DNA of 64,000 nt from positions 62,001 to 126,000 of the forward strand of contig CACJJL010000003.1 of the NCBI GenBank assembly GCA_902593735.1, given 5' to 3'. The notes below the pieces were generated by a model. The model searched no databases, was not told the origin of the DNA, and saw only the letters and a program-made list of their open reading frames with translations. This DNA comes from an uncultured SAR116 cluster alpha proteobacterium (lineage in GTDB: Bacteria; Pseudomonadota; Alphaproteobacteria; Puniceispirillales; Marisalimonadaceae). Below, piece after piece: positions 9,834 to 19,785 of this stretch. The position numbers and the translations under genes were made by a program. Within the stretch, counting starts at the first letter, position 1, and each line of letters starts with the position of its first letter.

Positions 9834-9886
9834 TTGGTAGGGATACTCGGTTACAAACCGGGAAGCCTTGCGGTAATGGTTTTGAG
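9834..9886 (-). repeat. Partial duplicate of tRNA-Leu 3' half (candidate att site)
   Basis: ttggtagggatactcggttacaaaccgggaagccttgcggtaatggttttgag aligns with 14310-14363 (ttggtagggatacccggaatcgaaccgggaagccttgcggcactggtttttgag), about 7 mismatches and one gap by eye, same orientation. Confidence 0.85.
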
Positions 9887-9987
9887 TTATATGATGACAC
9901 TTATGCATAATCGATATAGTAAAATAATTCTAAGAATTCCACCAATTACAAGTCAATTGTTATTCTGTATTGTGAACACTGTAAAGC

Positions 9988-10053
9988 CAGTTTAATTGAT
10001 CTTAGTACCATTTATACATCACAGTTTAATTGATTTTCGTACCATTTATTTAT
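9988..10053. repeat. Two-copy imperfect tandem repeat, period about 34 bp
   Basis: cagtttaattgatcttagtaccatttatacatca / cagtttaattgattttcgtaccatttatttat, upstream of the ABC operon. Confidence 0.7.
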
Positions 10054-10488
10054 CAGTTATGAAGAATAAGTTGACGGCACTCATCATTAAAGCTTTAGCG
10101 ATATTGATGTTTACTTTGTATTTTCTATTTAGTTTCTTTATTCACATTGGACAGTCACGTTATTTTGTAGATAAATATGTGTCAATATACGAATGACACA
10201 CCTAAATTTAACATTAAGAGAATTTCAAATATCCAATAAGTTTTGCAATTCAAGCTGTAAAGCGATTGTAGTAAAATGCTATAATTGAGTTTGTATTATC
10301 GATTTATAAGAAAATTTGATTTATGCTGTTTTATTAAACATTAATAAAAATGATTAACTGATTTAGCTTAATTTTTTAGCACCCTGAGCTTCCAGTGAAA
10401 AAAAGCCAGATAAAAATTGTACTGTAAAATGCAAAATAATACTTTCCGGCAAGTATCTAATGAAACACAAAATATAGGAGTATATAAT

Positions 10489-11343
10489 ATGAAAACAACT
10501 AAATTTACACGCCGTAAAGTTTTAGTCACTGCTGCCTCGGGTTTGGCAGTATCAATGTTGGCACCTAGTTTAGCTCGCGCAACAAGTAAAACTTTGTCTG
10601 ATGTGAAAGCATCGGGGGTATTGCAAATAGGATGTGAAGCAACGTATCCGCCTTTTACTTTTCGAGACGCGGGTAAGATAGTGGGCTATGATGTTGACTT
10701 AGCCGCTTTAATGTGTTCTTCGTTGGGGGTTAAGCCAGAATTTATTGATACGCAATGGTCAGGTGTAATTCCAGCGCTCTACGCTGGAAGGTTCGATGTG
10801 ATTATGTCGTCTATGAGTTACCGTAAAGAGCGTTTAGAAAAAGTTGCTTTTTCTATTCCGTATGCTGAAGCAAGCCAAGCTTTACTTATTCGAGCAGATG
10901 ATGCATCAAAAATCATGTCAGTGAAAGATCTTTCAGGCAAAGTACTTGGCGTTAAACTTGGATCACCTGGTGAAATGATGAAGCCGGCTCTTGAAAAAGA
11001 AATCAAAGGCGCCAAAGGAAAAGGTTTTTCTGACGTAAAAATTTATGATGATCATCCCTCTGCTTACCTTGCGCTCAGTCAAGGAACGGTTGATGGTGTG
11101 CTTAACACTCTGCCAACATTAGGAAAAGTGATGAAGGACCGTCCAGGTGCATATGCATTGGTACGCCCAGTCGGAAAGTTGAATTGGGCAGGGATAGCTG
11201 CGCGCAAAGAAGATACAGAAATTGTCAATTGGATGGATGCTGAACTCACAAGGCTGAAAGATAGCGGAGAGATTTATGCGTTGCAAGAAAAGTGGTTTGG
11301 GTTCAAAATGGAACTGTCCGACACAATTCCATCATTTGCGTGA
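10489..11343 (+). CDS. ABC transporter substrate-binding protein, polar amino acid family (Tat leader)
   Basis: GVLQIGCEATYPPFTFRDAGKIVGYDVDLAALM...LQEKWFGF is typical family-3 SBP; AGGAG upstream of ATG 10489. Confidence 0.9.
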   Translation: MKTTKFTRRKVLVTAASGLAVSMLAPSLARATSKTLSDVKASGVLQIGCEATYPPFTFRDAGKIVGYDVDLAALMCSSLGVKPEFIDTQWSGVIPALYAGRFDVIMSSMSYRKERLEKVAFSIPYAEASQALLIRADDASKIMSVKDLSGKVLGVKLGSPGEMMKPALEKEIKGAKGKGFSDVKIYDDHPSAYLALSQGTVDGVLNTLPTLGKVMKDRPGAYALVRPVGKLNWAGIAARKEDTEIVNWMDAELTRLKDSGEIYALQEKWFGFKMELSDTIPSFA

Positions 11344-11357
11344 TTAATAGTTTAACG

Positions 11358-11392
11358 TACCTTGTCCCTTTAATAGCTTAGGGGACAAGGTA
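11358..11392 (+). promoter_or_regulatory. Intercistronic hairpin between SBP and permease genes
   Basis: taccttgtccc ... gggacaaggta, 11 bp stem, about 13-nt loop; no following T-run. Confidence 0.6.
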
Positions 11393-11406
11393 GAAAAGGT
11401 GGTTAT

Positions 11407-12060
11407 ATGACTATTGATTGGGGCATTATATTTAAAAGCATGCCACTCCTCGGTCATGGTGTAGTGGTAACGCTGCAAGTCTCAGCACTAGCATCTATCT
11501 TGGGTTTGGCGCTCGGTTTAGTTTTGGGTTTGTGCTCACTGTCGCATAGCAAATCCCTTCGTTGGATTGTTGCAGGTTATGTTGATTTTATACGTGGTAC
11601 ACCGTTGCTGATCCAAATTTTTCTAGTTTTTTTTGCACTCCCTGCGCTTGGTATTCGATTTGACGAATTTTGGGCCGGTGTAGTTGCGCTTTCTTTGAAT
11701 TCTGCAGCATTCGTAGCAGAAGTTGTGCGTGGTGGCGTTGGGTCTATTGAGCGGGGCCAGTCCGAAGCAGCCACTGCCATAGGCATGCGACATAGGCAAA
11801 TCCTTGTATATATCTTGCTTCCACAAGCTTACAGACAAATGGTTCCGCCACTGACAAACGAGCTAATAAGCTTAGTAAAAAATTCATCTTTGCTCTCGGT
11901 AATATCAGTTTATGAACTAACAAGAGCAGGTCAGGCGATAATCTCAGTGCACTTTGTGCCATTTGAAATTTATACTCTTCTGGCGCTGTATTATTATGTT
12001 CTTATTAAAGTATTAAGCTGGCTGTCGGGTCGACTTGAGCGGAAGCTTCCAACATGGTAA
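11407..12060 (+). CDS. Amino-acid ABC transporter permease (HisM/GlnP type)
   Basis: [79 protein letters not shown]. Confidence 0.92.
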   Translation: MTIDWGIIFKSMPLLGHGVVVTLQVSALASILGLALGLVLGLCSLSHSKSLRWIVAGYVDFIRGTPLLIQIFLVFFALPALGIRFDEFWAGVVALSLNSAAFVAEVVRGGVGSIERGQSEAATAIGMRHRQILVYILLPQAYRQMVPPLTNELISLVKNSSLLSVISVYELTRAGQAIISVHFVPFEIYTLLALYYYVLIKVLSWLSGRLERKLPTW

Positions 12061-12800
12061 CTCCGGTAATCCAGGTGCAAGACCTTAGCAAAAGTTTTGG
12101 GGATAATTCTGTATTACATCGTGTATCGATGGATGTAGCCACTGGTGAAACTGTTGTAATTATTGGAGCCTCTGGTTCAGGTAAGACCACCTTTCTACGA
12201 TGCCTGAATAGGTTGGAGGAGCCTAGCGCTGGTACTGTACGGTTAGATGGAATCCCAGTGGTGAATATTGGTTCTGAAAAACAGATCGCAGACCAACGCA
12301 GTCAATTTGGCTTTGTTTTCCAAAGGTTCAATCTATTTCCGCATTTTTCTGCCCTCGATAATGTAGCTATCGGGCCTGAAAAAGTTCGTGGGATGTCTAA
12401 GTCGGATGCAAGTGCTCTCGCTTTAGCTGAACTTAAACGGGTTCATATGTCTGATCACGCAATGAAGCGTCCAGTACAACTATCCGGCGGGCAACAGCAA
12501 AGAGTAGCAATAGCACGAGCACTAGCAATGAAGCCTAAAGTTATGCTGTTTGATGAACCAACTTCAGCTCTGGATCCTGAATTGGTTCAAGAGGTGCTAG
12601 ATGTGATGAAGGAATTAGCAAATGGAGGTATGACTATGGTAGTAGTTACCCATGAAATGAATTTTGCGCGTGAAGTTGCAGACCGCGTAATTTATATGGA
12701 GAATGGTAAGATTGTTGAGGAGGGTCCACCAGAAATACTGTTCAGAGAACCAAAATCGCATGGTGCACAGCGATTTCTTAGGCATTTAACCCATGAGTGA
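12054..12800 (+). CDS. Amino-acid ABC transporter ATP-binding protein (GlnQ type)
   Basis: Walker [39 protein letters not shown]. Confidence 0.95.
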   Translation: MVTPVIQVQDLSKSFGDNSVLHRVSMDVATGETVVIIGASGSGKTTFLRCLNRLEEPSAGTVRLDGIPVVNIGSEKQIADQRSQFGFVFQRFNLFPHFSALDNVAIGPEKVRGMSKSDASALALAELKRVHMSDHAMKRPVQLSGGQQQRVAIARALAMKPKVMLFDEPTSALDPELVQEVLDVMKELANGGMTMVVVTHEMNFAREVADRVIYMENGKIVEEGPPEILFREPKSHGAQRFLRHLTHE

Positions 12801-14166
12801 GGCTCTTACAATACCAGATATGATCGTAGGAGGAGGCACTCTGCTTACCTCAGATCCCAGTAGACCTTACATCCAAGAAGGTTGGTTAGTTATCGATAAA
12901 GGCCGAATACAGTCAATTCAATACAAAAAGCCAGACAGGATTCACCCGGCGACAAAAGTAATTAATGCGAAGGGGTTTGTCATTACACCTGGGTTCGTTA
13001 ACGTCCACACCCATGCTATCCTTAGTATGGTTCGTGGAGTGGCGGAGGACATGGGGTTTGCGCCGGCTTACACCATTGGTGTGCCTCATGGACATGATCC
13101 AAACCCAGAAGAAGCATATGCTATGGCTCAGCTGGGCGGTTTAGAAGCACTCCTCTTTGGATCAACGATAATCAACGATAGCTTCACACAACAAAATATT
13201 GCACTTCCTGCGATGGCTGAAACGGGGATCAGAGCATGGGGCTGTGGAAGAATCCACGATGTTGATTTTACACGCGTACATCTCGGTGAATGGACCTATA
13301 AAACAGAAATAGGAGAGCAGACTCTCAGGGAAGCCTCGGAGCTGATTGAAGAAAACCATGATCCAATTAGTCTTCGTACTGGTGTAGTCCTTGCACCTCA
13401 TGCGCCAGACACTTGTTCGCCAGATCTATTGCGCCAAGTACGCAAGATGCGCGATCACAAAGGGTTACGGATCAACACTCATGTTTCACAAAGTCAAGTT
13501 GAAGTTGATTTCATTCGAGAACGTGACAAGATGAGTCCACCTGAATTATTGGAAGATGTCGGGCTGCTAGATGACCGTTTAATTGGTGCGCATTGTATAC
13601 ACGTCTCAAAATCAGATATTGAGCGACTTGGACGGGCAGGCGCACATCTGGCTCATATAGCTAAGGGCAATCAAACACACGGTCAGGTAGCGCCGACCAA
13701 TGCTCTGCGTCGTGCGGGTATGAATTTAACACTTTCAACCGACAACATGCATGCTGATATGGTCGAATTGATGAGATGGGCTTTAGCTTCGGGTCGTTTA
13801 CAAGATGGTAAGATTACCAACGATTGGCAGCCTGCAAATGTATTTGAGGCTGCTACAATTGGGGGTGCGCGGGCGCTTGGTCTGGAAGACGAGGTTGGTT
13901 CTTTAACAGTTGGTAAACGCGCTGATTTAGTAATGTTTGACTTTAGGCGCCCACATTTGAGACCACTTACAAACGTATTGGGAACACTTGTACACACAGG
14001 ACAGGGTCGAGACGTAGATACAGTAATTGTGGAAGGCGAGGTTGTTGTTTCTGGTGGAGAGCCACTGCGAGTGGACAAATCGGCTGTTCTTGAAGCTGCA
14101 GAAACTGCAGCCGCTGCGCTATGGCGCCGAGCGCGATCAGAAGAGTTAACGTTTCCTAAAAGTTAA
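12793..14166 (+). CDS. Amidohydrolase / metal-dependent hydrolase (TrzA/SsnA-like superfamily)
   Basis: [67 protein letters not shown]; overlaps ATPase gene by 8 bp. Confidence 0.88.
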   Translation: MSEALTIPDMIVGGGTLLTSDPSRPYIQEGWLVIDKGRIQSIQYKKPDRIHPATKVINAKGFVITPGFVNVHTHAILSMVRGVAEDMGFAPAYTIGVPHGHDPNPEEAYAMAQLGGLEALLFGSTIINDSFTQQNIALPAMAETGIRAWGCGRIHDVDFTRVHLGEWTYKTEIGEQTLREASELIEENHDPISLRTGVVLAPHAPDTCSPDLLRQVRKMRDHKGLRINTHVSQSQVEVDFIRERDKMSPPELLEDVGLLDDRLIGAHCIHVSKSDIERLGRAGAHLAHIAKGNQTHGQVAPTNALRRAGMNLTLSTDNMHADMVELMRWALASGRLQDGKITNDWQPANVFEAATIGGARALGLEDEVGSLTVGKRADLVMFDFRRPHLRPLTNVLGTLVHTGQGRDVDTVIVEGEVVVSGGEPLRVDKSAVLEAAETAAAALWRRARSEELTFPKS

Positions 14167-14310
14167 ATTCAAGTTACGTGCTTTCAGATCTTATCTTGGT
14201 CAAATCAATGATCCATTTTCGCACCACGTTTAGATAAATTAAGATTGTTAGTTGAATTCAAAATTACAAATAATCTTCCTAAATCTTTAGCTACCTTTAT
14301 TTGTAAAGTT

Positions 14311-14395
14311 TGGTAGGGATACCCGGAATCGAACCGGGAAGCCTTGCGGCACTGGTTTTTGAGACCAGCGTGTTTACCTATTTCACCATATCCCC
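14311..14395 (-). tRNA. tRNA-Leu (anticodon CAA), CCA encoded
   Basis: GGGGATATGGTGAAATAGGTAAACACGCTGGTCTCAAAAACCAGTGCCGCAAGGCTTCCCGGTTCGATTCCGGGTATCCCTACCA: acceptor pairs, CTGGT-CTCAAAA-ACCAG anticodon arm, long variable arm, GGTTCGATTCC T arm. Confidence 0.95.
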
Positions 14396-14485
14396 AAATA
14401 ATTATTTCAACAGCCTCTTTAATATTTATAACAATGTTAATAAATTTAAAATATTAATTTAATTTTTTAATATATAACAAGCAAA

Positions 14486-15085
14486 ATGAAATTCTTAAAT
14501 GTAAAAACTAAAATTAGTCTTCTAATTGAAAAAGCAAAACAAAATGCTGCAAAATCAGTAGCAGAGAAAATTCTTGGATTTATTTCACTAATAGAATCTA
14601 TAATTTTTCCAATTCCAGTTGATCCATTTCTTGCAGGATTGACGTTAGCTGCCCCAAGGAAAGCATTAGAATTTGCATTGTTTTGTACAATCGGTTCTGT
14701 TATTGGAGGTGTTTTAGGATGGTTGCTGGGTTATTTTATCGGACCTTCATTTGAGAATATATTATTGAACATTCCTTGGTTTACGGATGAAAAATTTATG
14801 TCAGTAAAGTCAGCCTATAATAAAAATGGTATGCTTATAATTTTTTTAGGAGGATTTACACCTCTTCCATACAAAATCATTTCCATAACAAGTGGTATGG
14901 CTGGAATAAATATAATTGGATTTGTATTAATGTCTCTTGTAGGTAGGGGTATAAGATTTTTTATGGTTGCATATTTAACAAAATTTTTTGGGATTCCTGC
15001 TATTTTATTTTTACAGAGACATCTTCTTTTATTTTCTAGTATATTAGGAATAGCAATTATTGTATTTTCGATTTATGTTTTTTAA
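14486..15085 (+). CDS. YqaA/DedA-like (VTT domain) membrane protein
   Basis: FISLIESIIFPIPVDPFLAGLTLAAPRKAL...GGFTPLPYKIISITSGMAGI. Confidence 0.8.
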   Translation: MKFLNVKTKISLLIEKAKQNAAKSVAEKILGFISLIESIIFPIPVDPFLAGLTLAAPRKALEFALFCTIGSVIGGVLGWLLGYFIGPSFENILLNIPWFTDEKFMSVKSAYNKNGMLIIFLGGFTPLPYKIISITSGMAGINIIGFVLMSLVGRGIRFFMVAYLTKFFGIPAILFLQRHLLLFSSILGIAIIVFSIYVF

Positions 15086-15568
15086 ATGTTCACAAGTAAT
15101 ATTTTCAAATTTTCGTTTATTATTTCATCTTTAATGCTACTTTCAGCTTTTTATTTAGAATATTTTCATGGTGCTTTACCATGCGATCTTTGTATCACTC
15201 AAAGATGGTTTCATGGTGCAATCATAGCTTATAGTTTCATAATTATTTTAATTATTAACAAAACTATAATTTCTAACAAACTTCTAATACTAATTGGAGC
15301 TATTCTTTGGCTTTCAAGCTCTTTAGCAGGGTTATATCATTTTGGAATAGAGATGAATTTTTGGGCTGGTCCTGATGGGTGTTCATCAAATATTGATTTT
15401 TCAAAAGATACTCTTACATATTTATTAAATAAGTCTTCTATCAAGTGTGACGAGGTAATATTCGAAATATTAGGATTATCTCTTGCTGGTTGGAATGCGC
15501 TAGTTTCATTCTTTATATTCCTACTAGCTATTAATTTATTATTTAACAAAAGGCTAATGAAAATATGA
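15086..15568 (+). CDS. dsbB: Disulfide bond formation protein B family
   Basis: ALPCDLCITQRWFH and second Cys pair (GPDGCSS...IKCDEV); four TM pattern. Confidence 0.85.
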   Translation: MFTSNIFKFSFIISSLMLLSAFYLEYFHGALPCDLCITQRWFHGAIIAYSFIIILIINKTIISNKLLILIGAILWLSSSLAGLYHFGIEMNFWAGPDGCSSNIDFSKDTLTYLLNKSSIKCDEVIFEILGLSLAGWNALVSFFIFLLAINLLFNKRLMKI

Positions 15569-16089
15569 ATAAGAAATCAAACAAAAATCATATCGATTCA
15601 ATATTAAGAGTAGATCACGCTGGAGAAACCGCAGCAGCCAAAATATATGATGGTCAATTAGCTGTGCTAAAAAACACACCGGTTGGCCCAACAATTCAGC
15701 ATATGAAAGACCAAGAACAAGAACACCTAGATACATTTAATAAACTTTTATATGAAAATGATACTAGACCTACAGCATTACTTCCACTTTGGAATGTCAT
15801 GGGCTTTGGCCTTGGCGTTGCTAGTGCTGTAATGGGTGAAAAGGCGGCTATGGCTTGTACTATTGCAGTGGAAGAAGTGATCGGAGAGCATTATGCAAAG
15901 CAAGCGGAGTCCCTGAATGATGATCATAAAGAACTTAAATCAACTTTAATGAAGTTCAGAGATGATGAGTTAGATCATCTTGAAACAGGTGTTGAACATG
16001 ACGGAGAAAACGCACCTGGTTATGAAATAATGAAAGCTATTGTACAACTTGGTTGCAGAACAGCTATTAAAATTTCAGAAAAAATTTAA
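15565..16089 (+). CDS. Demethoxyubiquinone hydroxylase (COQ7 family)
   Basis: LRVDHAGETAAAKIYDGQL, DQEQEHLDTFNKLL, EEVIGEHYAKQ, FRDDELDHLETG. Confidence 0.92.
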   Translation: MNKKSNKNHIDSILRVDHAGETAAAKIYDGQLAVLKNTPVGPTIQHMKDQEQEHLDTFNKLLYENDTRPTALLPLWNVMGFGLGVASAVMGEKAAMACTIAVEEVIGEHYAKQAESLNDDHKELKSTLMKFRDDELDHLETGVEHDGENAPGYEIMKAIVQLGCRTAIKISEKI

Positions 16090-16095
16090 TTAAAC

Positions 16096-16653
16096 TTAAC
16101 TTTCTAGTTCTGTATCCCAATACAAAAAATCTCGCCAAGATTCATGCAAATAATTTGGAGGAAAATGCCTTCCATTTCTTTTTAGCAAATTAGTTGTTGG
16201 TGCTTCGGGTTTATTGATTGGAAACATATTTATTTCCTTAGCATTTTTACTTCCCTTTTTGAAATTACAAGTTCTACATGCAGCTACCACATTTGTCCAA
16301 TTAGTCTTTCCACCTTTAGATCTAGGTATTACATGATCAAAAGTTAGATCGTGCGACTGTTTAATTGCACCACAATATTGACAGGAGAATTTATCTCTTA
16401 AAAAAACATTAAATCTTGTAAAAACGGGTGACTTTTGATTTTTTACATATTCTTTTAAAGAAATAACACTTGGCACTTTCATAGAAAACCCAGGTGACCT
16501 TACAATTTCATCATATTCAGATACTATGTTTACCCTATCAAGAAAAACAGCTTTTATGGTATCTTGCCATGACCATAATGATAATGGAAAATAACTTAGA
16601 GGTTGATAGTCAGCATTTAGAACTAAAGTAGGAGAGAATGAAGAAAGAGTCAT
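16096..16653 (-). CDS. HNH endonuclease family protein
   Basis: CQYCGAIKQSHDLTFDHVIPRSKGGKTNWTNVVAACRTCNFKKG. Confidence 0.9.
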   Translation of the reverse strand: MTLSSFSPTLVLNADYQPLSYFPLSLWSWQDTIKAVFLDRVNIVSEYDEIVRSPGFSMKVPSVISLKEYVKNQKSPVFTRFNVFLRDKFSCQYCGAIKQSHDLTFDHVIPRSKGGKTNWTNVVAACRTCNFKKGSKNAKEINMFPINKPEAPTTNLLKRNGRHFPPNYLHESWRDFLYWDTELES

Positions 16654-16738
16654 AAAATTTAATATTTAATTATCGTTAGTTTTATTATTACTCTAACAAT
16701 ATTACAACTAAATTAAACAAAAAATTTATTTAAATGAA

Positions 16739-17392
16739 TTAATTTAGTGACTTTAAAAATTCCATACCTTTACTGATGCCATCAGGATCAATCCCATGAG
16801 CAAGATTTTTTCTAGATAAAGTTTGCACATTGAAACCAATCTTATTTAAAAGAGTTTTTGACCCCTCCAATGATTTAAATGGTACAACCTCATCTCGTTC
16901 TCCATGAACAAGTAATATTGGTGTATCTGAAAATTTGTGTTTACCATCTAAAATTTGATCATTTGCTGCATCTATATTTTCTTGTCTTAATGCACCAGAA
17001 TATCCAATTATTGCACCGAGTGGTTTATCATTAATTAATAAACACTGCATACTCATCATAGCGCCTTGCGAAAAACCAATTAGTATTACGTCTTTGAAAG
17101 TAAGATATAATTTTTTTGCTTCATTTTCAATTAAATCAAGCAAACCTAATGAAGCTTTAATAGCACCTTTTGGAATTTCTTCTATTGGGAACCACTGCCT
17201 TCCTTGAGGAGACATTTCACATGGATGAGGAGCATCAGGGGAAATAAAGCTAGCGTTTGGAAGAGCCATTCCAAAAGGATTGGATAAATCAATTAAATCT
17301 TTTCCATCTGCACCATATCCATGAAGAAAAACAACTAATTTATTGGCATTCCCACCTGCAGCTGGACTTTGTCTGTAGATATTATTACTCAT
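16739..17392 (-). CDS. Phospholipase/carboxylesterase (alpha/beta hydrolase)
   Basis: VVFLHGYGADGKDLI, IGFSQGAMMSM, ILLVHGERDEVVPF, AHGIDPDG. Confidence 0.88.
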   Translation of the reverse strand: MSNNIYRQSPAAGGNANKLVVFLHGYGADGKDLIDLSNPFGMALPNASFISPDAPHPCEMSPQGRQWFPIEEIPKGAIKASLGLLDLIENEAKKLYLTFKDVILIGFSQGAMMSMQCLLINDKPLGAIIGYSGALRQENIDAANDQILDGKHKFSDTPILLVHGERDEVVPFKSLEGSKTLLNKIGFNVQTLSRKNLAHGIDPDGISKGMEFLKSLN

Positions 17393-17507
17393 TCTATACC
17401 TAAAATTATCGTATTAATACATTATATAGTCTTCAAAAAAAAATTGTTACTTAAATTTCAAAATTTAGAGTATGATATTTTCTTTGGGGGATATAAGATA
17501 CTCTTCT

Positions 17508-18524
17508 ATGAATGAAATAAATAAAAATACTAATAAGTTAATTGACCCTTTTGGAAGAACAGTGGATTATTTAAGGGTTTCTGTTACTGACAGGTGTGAT
17601 TTCAGATGTACATATTGTATGGCAGAAGAAATGAAATTTCTTCCTAAAAAAGATATTTTAAGCCTTGAGGAATTAGAGGCTGTCTGCAGGGTTTTTATAA
17701 AACTTGGAACAAGAAAAATTAGATTAACAGGTGGTGAACCTTTAGTAAGAAAAGGTATAATGCAAGTTATAAGTAACTTAGGAAAAGAAGTTGGAAATTC
17801 CCTTGATGAAATAACAATTACTACAAATGGTAGTCAACTAGAGACAAAAGCTGAAGAATTATATAATGCCGGTGTTAGAAGAATTAATGTATCATTAGAT
17901 CATCTTGATCCTGATAAGTTTAAAGAAATAACAAGATGGGGAGATTTAGAAAAAGTCAAGAGAGGTCTGAAAAAAGCTAGTGAAATTGGGCTTAAAATAA
18001 AAATTAATACAGTAGCAATAAGTGGCTTCAATCAACATCATTTATCAGAAATTTTGAGATGGTGTGGTGAAGAAAGTTTTGATATGACAATTATTGAAGT
18101 AATGCCAATGGGTGATTTAGGTGGAGATAAAAGATATGGACAATATCTTCCTTTAACACAAGTAAGAAATGAACTTGAAAAAAAATTTACACTTACTGAT
18201 CTACCAGAAAGAACTGGTGGTCCTGCAAGATACTTTTCTGTAAAAGAAACTAACAACAAACTTGGTTTTATTACACCTTTAACTCATAACTTTTGTGAAA
18301 GTTGTAATAGAGTAAGACTTACCTGTACTGGAATTCTTTATATGTGTCTAGGTCAAGATGATAATGTAGATTTAAAAATTGTATTACGAGATAAAGGTTT
18401 GAATGCACTTGAAGATGCTATAAGAAAAGCGATTATGAGAAAACCAAAAGGACATGATTTTGAAATTTCACGTCAGTCACCAAATGTATCTATAAATAGA
18501 CATATGTCTTTGACAGGCGGATAA
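17508..18524 (+). CDS. moaA: GTP 3',8-cyclase MoaA
   Basis: [18 protein letters not shown] radical SAM motif, [26 protein letters not shown]-terminal region HMSLTGG. Confidence 0.95.
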   Translation: MNEINKNTNKLIDPFGRTVDYLRVSVTDRCDFRCTYCMAEEMKFLPKKDILSLEELEAVCRVFIKLGTRKIRLTGGEPLVRKGIMQVISNLGKEVGNSLDEITITTNGSQLETKAEELYNAGVRRINVSLDHLDPDKFKEITRWGDLEKVKRGLKKASEIGLKIKINTVAISGFNQHHLSEILRWCGEESFDMTIIEVMPMGDLGGDKRYGQYLPLTQVRNELEKKFTLTDLPERTGGPARYFSVKETNNKLGFITPLTHNFCESCNRVRLTCTGILYMCLGQDDNVDLKIVLRDKGLNALEDAIRKAIMRKPKGHDFEISRQSPNVSINRHMSLTGG

Positions 18525-18527
18525 AAC

Positions 18528-19703
18528 TTAAGTTACATTTATTTCTTTTAAATTGATAAATAGTATACTTAGAAATAAAATAGATATAGGTATAAATGTA
18601 TAAAACAATATTATTTCCTATCCTAAACTATTGTGCAAATTACCTGCTAAAAAAGATCCTGAAGCAACAAATATAAAAATAATAAAGTCTGTGAGACCTT
18701 GTACTTTAGCTTTTTCTTCTGGTAAAGCTGATTTGGCTATTATACCACTTCCTCCTACATAGAGAAAATTCCATCCGAAACCGCATAAAAAAAATAATGA
18801 TATCCAAAAGTATTAAATAGATTGCCCAAAAACACCAACACAAATTCATAATACCTGTAAAAAAATACCTATCATCATAACTTTACGATTGTCCAGAAAA
18901 TTAATAATTGATCCTGTAAAAAATGAGGGTGAAAACATAGCAATTACATGCCACTGAATAACAGTTGCGTTTGCACTATCCTCACAATTTACAAATATTT
19001 ACAATCTGTAAAGGAGTAGCAGTCATTATAAAACTCATTAAAGAATATCCAACTGAAGCCGCTAAAATTACTATAATGACTGTTATACGAATTAAAATTT
19101 TGCTTAATGGCCTAATTGAATTTTTTGTTGGCTCTGGTTTATTTATTTTTACAAATATTAAAACTCCAAAATTAAATATTTGTATTAGAGCAGCACACAC
19201 GTAAGTTGCTAGATATATGTAATTTGAAAAAAAATTAAAGGAGTATCTAGAAATCTCTGGTCCTACTATTGCAGCGATTATTCCTCCCGCTAAAACTAAG
19301 GAAATAGCTTTACTTTCTAGTTTTATTGACACGTTATCTGCTACAGCATATCTATAAAACTGTTGATTAGCTTGAGAAAAACCTAATAAGATAGATCCAA
19401 CTATAAATAAATAAAATATCTTATTAAAAATTGAGTAGGCTATAATTAAGCAACCTATACAGGCCGCCATTGCTTCAATCAAAAACATAGATCTTCTTCT
19501 ATTTTGCCCATTAATAGTGAAACAGGAATTATAGTGATGGCTATTGTAAGAAATTGCAGTGACAATGGAAGGGTCGCATAAGATGGATCTGTTGTTAGTA
19601 TTGATCCAACCAAACCAGTATTAATCATATTAATATTTGTGGTAGTTATAGATAAACCTTGTGCGAGCGAAAGAACTAAAATATTTTTGTTTTCTTGTTC
19701 CAA
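18528..19703 (-). pseudogene. Decayed MFS transporter
   Basis: ORFs 19479-19703 and 18982-19488 are consecutive frames of one protein; reading continues in a further frame as EDSANATVIQWHVIAMFSPSFFTGSIINFLDNRKVMMIGIFLQVL*ICVGVFGQSI*YFWISLFFLCGFGWNFLYVGGSGIIAKSALPEEKAKVQGLTDFIIFIFVASGSFLAGNLHNSLG*. Confidence 0.88.
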
Positions 19704-19785
19704 CTACTTGTTGTCTTTATGAGGAGATAATATTAACGTCATTTAATAATCATTCTAAATTAACAATAATGAAGAGAGATCAGTA

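Larger units (their letters stand above)
9834..14395. mobile_element. Putative tRNA-Leu-associated genomic island (remnant, no integrase seen)
   Basis: Bounded by the intact tRNA-Leu(CAA) and a direct partial copy of its 3' end; cargo is visibly more GC-rich than both flanks. Confidence 0.6.

Noticed and set aside
9834-9886. Second functional tRNA-Leu
   Set aside because: Lacks the 5' acceptor strand, D arm and a complete anticodon arm, and has a disrupted T loop; treated as an att-like fragment.
9996-10196. 66-aa ORF in island upstream region
   Set aside because: Covers the tandem repeat and AT-rich noncoding DNA; only its C-terminal part looks like a TM peptide. Not enough support for a CDS.
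13683-14078. 131-aa minus-strand ORF
   Set aside because: Antisense shadow of the amidohydrolase, Ser/Thr-rich low-complexity translation.
16096-16653. HNH protein as mobile intron endonuclease or defence nuclease
   Set aside because: Stand-alone HNH of a common housekeeping-context type; no intron, repeat or defence partners nearby.
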